A stretch of DNA of 64,000 nt, from assembly GCF_009696315.1 (NCBI RefSeq), contig NZ_VUMG01000004.1, forward strand, positions 62,001 through 126,000, given 5' to 3'. Source of the stretch: Cutibacterium porci. Its GTDB lineage: Bacteria > Actinomycetota > Actinomycetes > Propionibacteriales > Propionibacteriaceae. The notes beneath the pieces were generated by a model, which saw nothing but the letters and a program-made list of their open reading frames with translations, searched no databases and had not been told where the DNA came from. Below, piece by piece: positions 35,815 to 43,319 of this stretch (positions are counted from its first letter, which is position 1; each line of letters starts with the position of its first letter). A program made the translations under genes and the position numbers.

Positions 35815-37334
35815 AGAACCGACTCGTGTGCGTCGTGGCCGCACTATGCCTTCTAGCAGGGTGCGGCCACGCTCCCACCTCGCATGACACGCTGTCGGTG
35901 GTCACGACCACGCCGATCCTCGCGGACTTGACGCGCCACGTCGCCGGTGACCGTGCCACCGTCACCTCTCTAGTGCCCTCGGGAGCGGATCCCCATACGT
36001 ATGAACCATCCTTACGTGATGTTCGGACGGTTGTGTACTCGAAAGTTGCGCTGTCGAACTACCTCATGCTCGAGCCTCATTCGGTCATCAAAACTATTGA
36101 TGCGTCGCTACCTGCGGGATCCGTCAATGTGTCCCTCGCTGAGGAAGCCCAGAAGTACGGCGCAGAGGTCATCCCTCTGGTTGAAAATGCCAATCTGGAC
36201 ACCGTATGGCTGGGATTGCGCGTCATGGGGAAAGGGACCGCTCAGGGAGCCGACCGCTCATCGTCAGTCCACCTTCAGCTCACGTCAGTTGACGGGCCGG
36301 GATACCTCACCGCCTACATCACCGGCACCTTCGGCCGTCCGCACATTTACTATTCGACGGCTGACGGCATCGATGAGCGTGACGATGTCGAGCTTCCTAC
36401 TGACGCCCACACCCATATGTCGTGGGCATTCAGCGCACCAGGCGTGTATAAGGCAACGTTCACAGCCACCCTATCGACCGCCAGGGGGAACACCTCGATT
36501 GGCACCCAAACCCTGACGATCGCCGTCGGGGCGGACCCGCGCACGATTCCCGAGCTCGCTGATCGAACCGTCATCGACAAGGGACACGCAGACGTGGCTG
36601 CCGACATCGACGACAACACCATGACCCTACTGTCCGACCCGACGGGTGGAGGCGTACGCACCCAGAAACGCCTGAACCTGGACACGTCAGTCATCTGGGT
36701 GCCCCCAAAGGCTCTCACCGAGATTCCGCCGTCACCGACCTTCCGTTTTTTGGGGCGTCCCGGATCGTCAATTCATCAGCTACCCCAAGCGGTTCTCGGC
36801 GTCCACGTCCACGGTGAGATAGACCCTCACCTATGGATGAGCATCAAGAACACCAAGGCCTACGTACAGGTCATTCGGGACACACTCATCAAGGCTGATC
36901 CGCTAGGAGCTCAGACCTATCGCGAGAACACCAGCACCTACCTCGCCCAACTCGACGAGACGTCGCGCTACGTCGATCGCACGATCGCAACTATCCCTCG
37001 CGGACGCCGTCAGCTCATCACAAGCCATGACGCCTACGGCTACCTTGCGCAGGCTCACGGCATACAGATCGCTGGATTCATCTCCTCCAACCCTGGCGTG
37101 GAACCGTCCATGGCTCAACGACGCAAGCTCGATCAGACCATTGCCGACCTCAAAGTACCAGCAGTGTTTCTGGAGCCCACCGTGCTGCGCGATTCCTCCG
37201 TGCTGGCCGCGATCGCTGCAGAACACAGCGTCAAGGTGTGCCCCATCTATGGCGACACCTTCGATAACCGCGTCACCACCTACATCGACCTCATGAAATT
37301 CGACGCCGATTCCTTAGCCGCATGCCTGGGATGA
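35811..37334 (+). CDS. Anchored-repeat ABC transporter substrate-binding lipoprotein
   Basis: A 507-residue ZnuA/TroA-type metal receptor with a foreign domain spliced in. Lipoprotein signal with lipobox LAGC; first lobe about 23-125 (SVVTTTPILADLTRHVAGDR, PSGADPHTYEPSLRDV with its metal His); inserted repeat material about 130-335; then the scaffold resumes at HVHGEIDPHLWMSIKNTKAY (second metal His), SHDAYGYLAQAHGI (third) and a C-terminal lobe ending ICPIYGDTF-like. Cys in VCPIYGDTFDNR is noted. It corresponds to TIGR03772. The GTG start overlaps the previous stop (GTGA). Substrate is probably zinc or manganese. Confidence 0.88.
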   Translation: MKNRLVCVVAALCLLAGCGHAPTSHDTLSVVTTTPILADLTRHVAGDRATVTSLVPSGADPHTYEPSLRDVRTVVYSKVALSNYLMLEPHSVIKTIDASLPAGSVNVSLAEEAQKYGAEVIPLVENANLDTVWLGLRVMGKGTAQGADRSSSVHLQLTSVDGPGYLTAYITGTFGRPHIYYSTADGIDERDDVELPTDAHTHMSWAFSAPGVYKATFTATLSTARGNTSIGTQTLTIAVGADPRTIPELADRTVIDKGHADVAADIDDNTMTLLSDPTGGGVRTQKRLNLDTSVIWVPPKALTEIPPSPTFRFLGRPGSSIHQLPQAVLGVHVHGEIDPHLWMSIKNTKAYVQVIRDTLIKADPLGAQTYRENTSTYLAQLDETSRYVDRTIATIPRGRRQLITSHDAYGYLAQAHGIQIAGFISSNPGVEPSMAQRRKLDQTIADLKVPAVFLEPTVLRDSSVLAAIAAEHSVKVCPIYGDTFDNRVTTYIDLMKFDADSLAACLG

Positions 37335-37353
37335 GGCCCACTGCGGAGGCACC

Positions 37354-38376
37354 ATGATTTATCGCCCACTAACAGTTTTGTCTGCTATTTTCCTCACGCT
37401 CAGCACTGGTATCGCCATCTCAAGGCCAGCGCAGGCATCCCCCACTCCTCCACCTGATGCTGCTCTCAAGCAGTCGGTGTCGGATAACGAGAAGGTGACG
37501 AAGGGGCCAGCCGAGATCAAGCGCGGTCATGTTGACGTCGGCCCCCGCATCGTCGACGGCAGCTTCTTCCTTATGGCTCGTGACGACACCGCGAACCCAC
37601 CGGTGTGGCGCAGCACTGACGATGCTGTATTGCGTGTCGCGGACGCATCACGTATCGATGTGCCTACCGATGACACCTACTCTTTCCTGACCGAGATGCG
37701 CGGGAAAAAGGCCTATGTCATTCCCCAAACCCAAGACCAAAACGTCGTCTGGTTGGGCTGGAATACCCAAGCCCCTGAGGTAGTCAAGCATTTTCCGCGC
37801 GGAGCCGATCTCGTCTTCACAAGGCATGACGGCCCAGGACAGGTTCATATGTTCATCGAGAATGGTTTTGACTCCCCAATGCCGCTATACGACTCCACGA
37901 AATCTGGCGAGCAGTTGGTCCATATGGAGCCCAATACCCACGTCCATGCCAACTGGGTATTCTCTGATCCGGGAGCGCAGACCATTTCCGTTAATGTTCG
38001 CGGTACCGATAACACCGGGACGAAGCATTCTTATTCGACCATGTTGAGGTTCATCGTCGGCGACAAAGGTTCCGCTGACGAGGCTCGCACGATGGGAGCA
38101 GCACCGTCAGCCACTCGATCCACCACGACTTCCCGTGCCATGTCCTCGACCGTCGCCACGGCGTCCTCCTTGGCTCCAGCCATCACAACCTCCAATGATT
38201 CGAGCGAGGGCGCCCAATGGAAGGTTGGGGGAATCGCCGGGGTCGTCATTATTGGCGCCATCGTCACCGCTGTGGTGGGACATTCCAGGTCGAAGAAAAT
38301 GCGCGATGACGTGTGGAACGAGAAAGACACCGACACGAGCACAGCCACGAACGATTCCGGAAACGAGCCCAGATGA
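37354..38376 (+). CDS. Membrane-anchored single-repeat (choice-of-anchor M) protein
   Basis: A 340-residue surface protein: signal peptide (LTVLSAIFLTLSTGIAI), one TIGR03769-type repeat at about 50-230 (IKRGHVDVGPRIVDG, AYVIPQTQDQNVVWLGWNTQ, GPGQVHMFIENGF, NTHVHANWVFSDPGAQ), a Ser/Thr-rich stalk, one membrane segment at about 285-305 (VGGIAGVVIIGAIVTAVVGH) and a charged cytoplasmic tail. It ends with the ATGA overlap into the ATPase gene. It likely presents the repeat near the membrane, between wall protein and lipoprotein. Confidence 0.85.
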   Translation: MIYRPLTVLSAIFLTLSTGIAISRPAQASPTPPPDAALKQSVSDNEKVTKGPAEIKRGHVDVGPRIVDGSFFLMARDDTANPPVWRSTDDAVLRVADASRIDVPTDDTYSFLTEMRGKKAYVIPQTQDQNVVWLGWNTQAPEVVKHFPRGADLVFTRHDGPGQVHMFIENGFDSPMPLYDSTKSGEQLVHMEPNTHVHANWVFSDPGAQTISVNVRGTDNTGTKHSYSTMLRFIVGDKGSADEARTMGAAPSATRSTTTSRAMSSTVATASSLAPAITTSNDSSEGAQWKVGGIAGVVIIGAIVTAVVGHSRSKKMRDDVWNEKDTDTSTATNDSGNEPR

Positions 38377-39140
38377 ACGACCTTGGATCCATTAATCTCA
38401 CCGACGTCGCCGTCAATCTCGGCGGACTCCGCGTACTCTGCGACGTTAACTTGTCGGCCCACGAGGGTGACCTTCTTGCTCTGCTCGGCCCCAATGGTGC
38501 TGGCAAGACAACTATGTTGCGCACCATGCTCGGCTTGGTAAAGCCGGTCACGGGCACGGTGGACGTCGCTGGCACATCTCCTAGAAAAGCATGGCGCCAT
38601 ATCGGTTATGTTCCGCAGCGCCATGAATTTGCGTGGGACTTCCCCATCAGCGTCGCCGGTGTCGTCATGACTGGACGAACCCGCCACATCGGGTGGTTGC
38701 GTCACCCCGGCAAGGCTGACCACATTGCGGTGCGTGATGCTCTACGAACGGTCGGAATGTCTGAGTTAGCCAACCGTACCGTCGGGGAATTATCGGGAGG
38801 TCAACGTCAGCGCGTGCTCATTGCCCGAGCCCTAGCTACGCGTCCGTCGGTGCTGCTTCTGGACGAACCGTTTACAGGGGTCGATATGCCCACCCAGGAG
38901 ATGCTCACCGAATTGTTGTGTCGGTTGTCCGCTCATGGCACCACGCTTGTCATGACGACCCATGACTTGGGCCAGGCCATGGTCACCGCTGACCGAGTAT
39001 GCCTGGTTAACCGCACTGTCATCGCAGACTCCACTCCCGAAAAGCTGCGCGATCCGGCGGTGTGGATGAAAGCTTTCGGGGTTTCTGCAAATTCACCGCT
39101 GCTCGCCATGGTCGGAGCTGGCGAATCCGTCCACGCTTGA
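38373..39140 (+). CDS. Anchored-repeat metal ABC transporter ATP-binding protein
   Basis: A 255-residue ATPase of the ZnuC/MntB type: Walker A (LGPNGAGKTTMLRTMLGL), Q-loop (HIGYVPQRHEFAWDFP), signature (VGELSGGQRQRVLIARALAT), Walker B (VLLLDEPFTGVDMPTQ) and H-loop (LVMTTHDLGQAM). Matches the TIGR03771 role in the anchored-repeat transporter. ATG 38373 overlaps the upstream stop and follows GAGCCC; the longer open frame from 38313 reads out of the previous gene in another frame and is rejected. Confidence 0.92.
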   Translation: MNDLGSINLTDVAVNLGGLRVLCDVNLSAHEGDLLALLGPNGAGKTTMLRTMLGLVKPVTGTVDVAGTSPRKAWRHIGYVPQRHEFAWDFPISVAGVVMTGRTRHIGWLRHPGKADHIAVRDALRTVGMSELANRTVGELSGGQRQRVLIARALATRPSVLLLDEPFTGVDMPTQEMLTELLCRLSAHGTTLVMTTHDLGQAMVTADRVCLVNRTVIADSTPEKLRDPAVWMKAFGVSANSPLLAMVGAGESVHA

Positions 39141-39153
39141 GAAGGAATCATCA

Positions 39154-40011
39154 ATGCTGACCCCATGGGACTTCTTTACTGATCTCACCAATCCCCTGCT
39201 GGTCTTCCTGCCGAAGGCTTTACTCGTCGCCGTGGTGTGCTCAATGGTTGCCGGCGTCATTGGATCCCATGTCGTGCTTCGCGGCATGGCGTTCATCGGT
39301 GATGCGGTGGCCCACGCTGTCTTTCCCGGCCTGGCGGTGGCTTTCCTTATGCAAGGATCGCTGCTACTGGGAGGTGCCGTGGCAGGTCTCGTCACCGCCG
39401 TCCTGGTAGCAATTGTTTCCCAGAACCGACGCCTCAAGGAGGACTCCGTCATCGGCATTCTCTTTGCTGGTGCTTTCGCGCTGGGAATCGTCATCATTTC
39501 CAGAGCGCCTGGGTATTCAGGTTCCCTACAGCAATTCCTTTTCGGATCCATTACCGGCATTACCGACGACGACATTGTCGTCGTGTGCGTCGCCGGAGCC
39601 CTCGTCCTTGTGCTGGAACAGGCCGTCCACAAAGAGCTCGTCACCGTCGCTCTAGACCGAGAAACTGCGCGGGCCTCCCACCTTCCAGTCTTCGCCCTTG
39701 ACCTGCTGCTCTCTGTGCTGGTGACGATGACCGTCGTCATCTCGGTACAGGTCATCGGCAACGTCCTTGTGCTAGCCCTGCTGGTGACGCCGGCTGCCAC
39801 AGCCCGCCTGCTCACCGACCGGTTGGGTCGAATGATGATCCTGGCTCCGGTTATCGGCGGCCTCAGCGCCCTGGTGGGCCTGTACCTGTCGTGGTCGATC
39901 GACCTTCCGGCCGGCGGGACGATCGTCCTCGTCGCGACGGCAGTGTTCCTTCTGTGCTGGCTCCTTGCGCCGCGCGGGCTGCTCGGGTGGATGCGTCGCA
40001 GCGCCGCATGA
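39154..40011 (+). CDS. Anchored-repeat metal ABC transporter permease
   Basis: A 285-residue membrane protein of the ZnuB/MntC (ABC-3) family with about eight hydrophobic segments: GSHVVLRGMAFIGDAVAHAV, FPGLAVAFLMQGSLLLGGAV, VIGILFAGAFALGIVII, QQFLFGSITGITDDDIVVV and VIGNVLVLALLVTPAATARL. Corresponds to TIGR03770. It ends the operon. The ATG is 13 bases after the ATPase stop with GAAGGAA upstream. Confidence 0.92.
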   Translation: MLTPWDFFTDLTNPLLVFLPKALLVAVVCSMVAGVIGSHVVLRGMAFIGDAVAHAVFPGLAVAFLMQGSLLLGGAVAGLVTAVLVAIVSQNRRLKEDSVIGILFAGAFALGIVIISRAPGYSGSLQQFLFGSITGITDDDIVVVCVAGALVLVLEQAVHKELVTVALDRETARASHLPVFALDLLLSVLVTMTVVISVQVIGNVLVLALLVTPAATARLLTDRLGRMMILAPVIGGLSALVGLYLSWSIDLPAGGTIVLVATAVFLLCWLLAPRGLLGWMRRSAA

Positions 40012-40381
40012 GGAGCCTGCACTGCCTCTCCGTCCCACACCACTCACCGGCCTCCGATCAGTGGGCAACACGGAGTTTCCCACGAACCAGAGACAAAGGC
40101 CTCCGAAAACACATCAATACAAGCAATTCACGATGTGTAAAAATGACTCGCATCAGACTCGTGTTTCGATACATCGCTGTGTCTCATCGCACCACCAGCG
40201 TGAGCATCGCAGGCCACCATCGCCAGAGCAGGCATCGCCACAACGTATCTTCGATCGATCATCGGCAGGAGCGTTCGTGGGCTTATCAACCCACCCCTGA
40301 CACGACATCCCGGATCCTTCTCGGACCCACAGGCAGATCGCGACCGCTACAGCCCCTGCGCCGACGCGGGATGGCGGACCC
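40012..40381. other. Convergent intergenic region, no gene seen
   Basis: About 370 bases between the end of the metal transporter operon and the end of the convergent acetyltransferase gene. Open frames here lack family features, and no strong hairpin with a T-run was found. Confidence 0.5.
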
Positions 40382-41221
40382 CTAGTAGAGCACTGTCGCC
40401 ATTTCTCCCACCTGGCGGAAACCGACGGTGTCATACATTGCCAGGGCCCGGGTGTTGAAGTCATTGACGTAGAGCGACACCGACTCATAGCGCCGCCGGC
40501 ATAGGTGTGCCACCGCAGTCATGGCGGCATCCGCCAGGCCCTTGCCCCGCCACGCCGGATCCAGCCAGACCCCCTGAATCTGACAGTACGATCGCCAGCT
40601 AACGCCAACGTCTGACTTCCATCGCACCGTTCCGTCGTCATCGACGATGGCAAAACAGTGGCCCTGCTGGAGGAGAGCACGCATGTGTCGCATGTACCCA
40701 CCGGAGCTTTCGATCGGGCTGACGCCGACCTCCTCGGTGTACATCGCTACCGCAGCCTGGAAATAGGCCTGAAAATGCCCCATCGTCGCAACCGCCACGC
40801 GGGGATCCGGACCAACACGGGAGGGTTCCTGCAACTCCAACAGCGGCTGACTGGCACGAACCTCCCGAGGACTCCCCCACGCCCTCGGGTACCGCTGGGA
40901 TAGGAGGTGATGCAACGCCAAAACTGGTTCCGCTCGTCCCATCATTGATGACGATGTACGCCAAGGACCGATCTTGGAGGCTAAAGCCTCAATTGCTGAG
41001 TCATCGGCTGCGACGGGCACGACGTTGGCACCGAGGTGAAGCACCCCCTGCAATTCACGGGACCGAATCACACCGACGACGGGGCATCCAAGCCTGCCAC
41101 GATTGAGACCATGAGCCTGGATCCTCGACAGCAAGAACATGTTGCCCACTGGGTCCTGCTGGAGGTATTCGGTGACCTGAGCCACGTCAGTGTCGTCAAG
41201 GACTCTGACCCTGGTAAACAC
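40382..41221 (-). CDS. GNAT family acetyltransferase with DUF4081-type N-domain
   Basis: A 279-residue protein with a tandem layout: N-terminal half (VTEYLQQDPVGNMFLLSRIQ, WGSPREVRASQPLLEL) of the DUF4081 kind and a C-terminal GNAT domain (QIQGVWLDPAWRGKGLADAA, with the acetyl-CoA loop, and VSLYVNDFNTRALAMYDTVG). It ends EMATVLY, like mycobacterial relatives that also sit directly after ispG. Substrate is unknown. The start lies one base before the ispG stop on the same strand, so the two are one unit. Confidence 0.85.
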   Translation of the reverse strand: MFTRVRVLDDTDVAQVTEYLQQDPVGNMFLLSRIQAHGLNRGRLGCPVVGVIRSRELQGVLHLGANVVPVAADDSAIEALASKIGPWRTSSSMMGRAEPVLALHHLLSQRYPRAWGSPREVRASQPLLELQEPSRVGPDPRVAVATMGHFQAYFQAAVAMYTEEVGVSPIESSGGYMRHMRALLQQGHCFAIVDDDGTVRWKSDVGVSWRSYCQIQGVWLDPAWRGKGLADAAMTAVAHLCRRRYESVSLYVNDFNTRALAMYDTVGFRQVGEMATVLY

Positions 41222-41222
41222 G

Positions 41223-42365
41223 TCAGGAAACCGCTACTTCCGGTTCCCCGGTCTCATTGATGCTTTCAGCCATTCGATTCGCTTCGTCGACAAGAGTGGC
41301 GACGATTTCGTTTTCCGGGACGGTGCGAACCACTTCGCCGTGCTTGAAGATCTTGCCTTTACCATTGCCGGCAGCCACACCTAGGTCCGCCTCGCGGCCC
41401 TCTCCCAGACCGTTGACGACGCATCCCATGACGGCCACGCGCAGCGGGGCGTCAATTCCCTCGAGGGCGTCGGTGACGTCGTTTGCCAACGATAGGACGT
41501 CGACCTGGCAACGTCCGCACGACGGGCAGGAAACGATCTCTAGGCCGCGCGGGCGCAGGTTGAGCGACTCCAGGATCTTGATGCCCACCTTGACTTCCTC
41601 GACCGGATCAGCCGACAAAGAGACACGGATCGTGTCGCCAATACCCTCGGCCAGGAGGTGCCCGAAGGCCACCGCCGACTTGATGGTGCCTTGGAAGGCC
41701 GGGCCAGCCTCCGTAACGCCCAAATGAAGGGGATAATCGCATGCGGCGGCAAGCTGCTCGTATGCACGGATCATGACGACTGGGTCATGGTGTTTCACCG
41801 AGATTTTGAAGTCCCGGAATCCGTACTGTTCAAAGAGACTGGCCTCCCACAACGCCGACTCCACCATGGCCTCGGCAGTCGGAGCGCCGTATTTGTCGAG
41901 CAGACGCTTATCGAGAGATCCAGCGTTCACACCGATTCGGATGCTCGTGCCATGCTCCGTGGCAGCCTGGCAGATCGATTCAATCTGGTCGTCGAATTTG
42001 CGGATATTTCCGGGGTTCACGCGCACCGCACCGCAACCAGCCTCGATCGCCTGGAAAACATATTTTGGCTGGAAGTGAATATCAGCGATCACCGGGATCT
42101 GAGACTGCTTAGCGATAATTGGTAGCGCCTCAGCGTCTTTATCGGTTGGGCACGCGACGCGAACGATGTCGCAGCCAGCAGCTGTCAGTGCGGCGATTTG
42201 CTGCAAAGTGGCACCGACGTCGTGGGTCTTGGTAGTCGTCATGGACTGCACCGAGATGGGTGCGTCACCACCGACGAGCACATCTCCCACCTTGATCTGG
42301 CGCGTCTTTCGACGCGGCGCCAGAGTCGGGACGGGAGGGGTCGGCATGCCCAGGTTCACGGTCAT
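41223..42365 (-). CDS. ispG: 4-hydroxy-3-methylbut-2-enyl diphosphate synthase (flavodoxin)
   Basis: A 380-residue iron-sulfur enzyme of the non-mevalonate isoprenoid (MEP) pathway. It has the TIM-barrel part ([44 protein letters not shown]) and the [4Fe-4S] domain with CPSCGRCQ and [16 protein letters not shown]. The frame is open 98 codons further up, but ATG 42365 has AGGAG upstream and gives the family length. dxr of the same pathway lies 5 kb away in the same orientation. Confidence 0.96.
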   Translation of the reverse strand: MTVNLGMPTPPVPTLAPRRKTRQIKVGDVLVGGDAPISVQSMTTTKTHDVGATLQQIAALTAAGCDIVRVACPTDKDAEALPIIAKQSQIPVIADIHFQPKYVFQAIEAGCGAVRVNPGNIRKFDDQIESICQAATEHGTSIRIGVNAGSLDKRLLDKYGAPTAEAMVESALWEASLFEQYGFRDFKISVKHHDPVVMIRAYEQLAAACDYPLHLGVTEAGPAFQGTIKSAVAFGHLLAEGIGDTIRVSLSADPVEEVKVGIKILESLNLRPRGLEIVSCPSCGRCQVDVLSLANDVTDALEGIDAPLRVAVMGCVVNGLGEGREADLGVAAGNGKGKIFKHGEVVRTVPENEIVATLVDEANRMAESINETGEPEVAVS

Positions 42366-42507
42366 TGACGTGTCACTCCTGAAATCGCGGGTTGTCGTCT
42401 CTATTGTGTCACCACCATTGCCGCTGCGGTGACGCTGACAGCGAGCACCCGGAGCACTCGTCAGTTCGGTGACGTCCTGGACAGCAGAACCGATGCTCTT
42501 GACATCT

Positions 42508-43212
42508 TTAGCCCTGTAATGGCACATCGTCAAAGAAGGCCAATTCCAAGTCCACTGCCCTATTCCAGAATCGAGTAAGTTGTTCAATACCTGCCTGGCT
42601 CGAAGCGCGTTCGAGTTCATCGACCAAGAACTGCACCCAGGTATGAAACTCGTTGCCACGGTGCAGATCTACCCATCCCAAGAATTTATTGGGAAGATGA
42701 GCCCCTGATTCTGGGGCATCCGTGCGGGATCCCCAGTCAAGATAGAGCCCCTCAGCCACGACCAGCAGCGTCAACACCGTGGAGTAGTCGTGGGTACTCG
42801 CCGCCTCACGCATCAGGGTCTCAAAGGAACGTGTGGGTGTCGACAGCTGGGGATGGGCACGGTCAGCCGCGCAGACTCCAAGCTCGTCGAAAGTAGCCTC
42901 AAACCAGCCCGATTCCTCGCTGCAGACCATGCCCAACTGGCGTCCAAAAATAATTTTTGCGTCCACGGTGTCGGCACACACGAGGGCCTCGCCTAATAAT
43001 TCGAGAAAGGGAACAAAGAATTGGTTGTCCTGAATGATGTAGTGGGCTAGTTGTGCATCACTGAGTTCGCCAGTGAAGAGATTGTTGACAAACCGATGGT
43101 TGATTGCTTTGGCCCAGGTCTGGCATCGTCCAGCCGATAGCGCGGCAACACGTCCGCTGGCAGCCACAGCTATGCCTGCAGTAGCGAGAGGGGATGCGGT
43201 GGAATCATTCAT
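42508..43212 (-). CDS. tenA: TenA/THI-4 family thiamine salvage protein, Cys-less (TenA_E) type
   Basis: A 234-residue all-helical protein. Family features include [53 protein letters not shown] and the C-terminal [20 protein letters not shown]. Classic TenA hydrolases have a catalytic Cys in the segment that here reads [11 protein letters not shown]; no Cys is present, so it belongs to the TenA_E subgroup, which uses acidic residues and salvages related pyrimidines. No TPP riboswitch was seen upstream. It stands between ispG and the nuclease. Confidence 0.85.
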   Translation of the reverse strand: MNDSTASPLATAGIAVAASGRVAALSAGRCQTWAKAINHRFVNNLFTGELSDAQLAHYIIQDNQFFVPFLELLGEALVCADTVDAKIIFGRQLGMVCSEESGWFEATFDELGVCAADRAHPQLSTPTRSFETLMREAASTHDYSTVLTLLVVAEGLYLDWGSRTDAPESGAHLPNKFLGWVDLHRGNEFHTWVQFLVDELERASSQAGIEQLTRFWNRAVDLELAFFDDVPLQG

Positions 43213-43266
43213 ATCGTCATCGTTGCACTGGCGAGGTGCATTCGCGTCACTGCAGACACTCCGCTA

Positions 43267-43317
43267 AGCGATCTCGTGACCACCGAAGCCCGGTGGTCAC
43301 GATGCTGCGAGATCGCT
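43267..43317 (-). terminator. Long composite hairpin directly after the nuclease stop
   Basis: Read on the minus strand, an outer stem AGCGATCTCG / CGAGATCGCT encloses an inner stem GTGACCACCG / CGGTGGTCAC with a 5-base loop and a small one-sided bulge. It starts two bases after the nuclease stop codon and has no T-run. Both position and stability suggest a terminator. Confidence 0.75.
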
Positions 43318-43319
43318 CG

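Noticed and set aside
42366-42659. 98-codon upstream extension of ispG
   Set aside because: Overlaps tenA, not similar to IspG, and ATG 42365 has a good ribosome binding site.
43213-43266. TPP riboswitch for tenA
   Set aside because: The space upstream of tenA is too short and already holds the nuclease terminator; no thi-box motifs.
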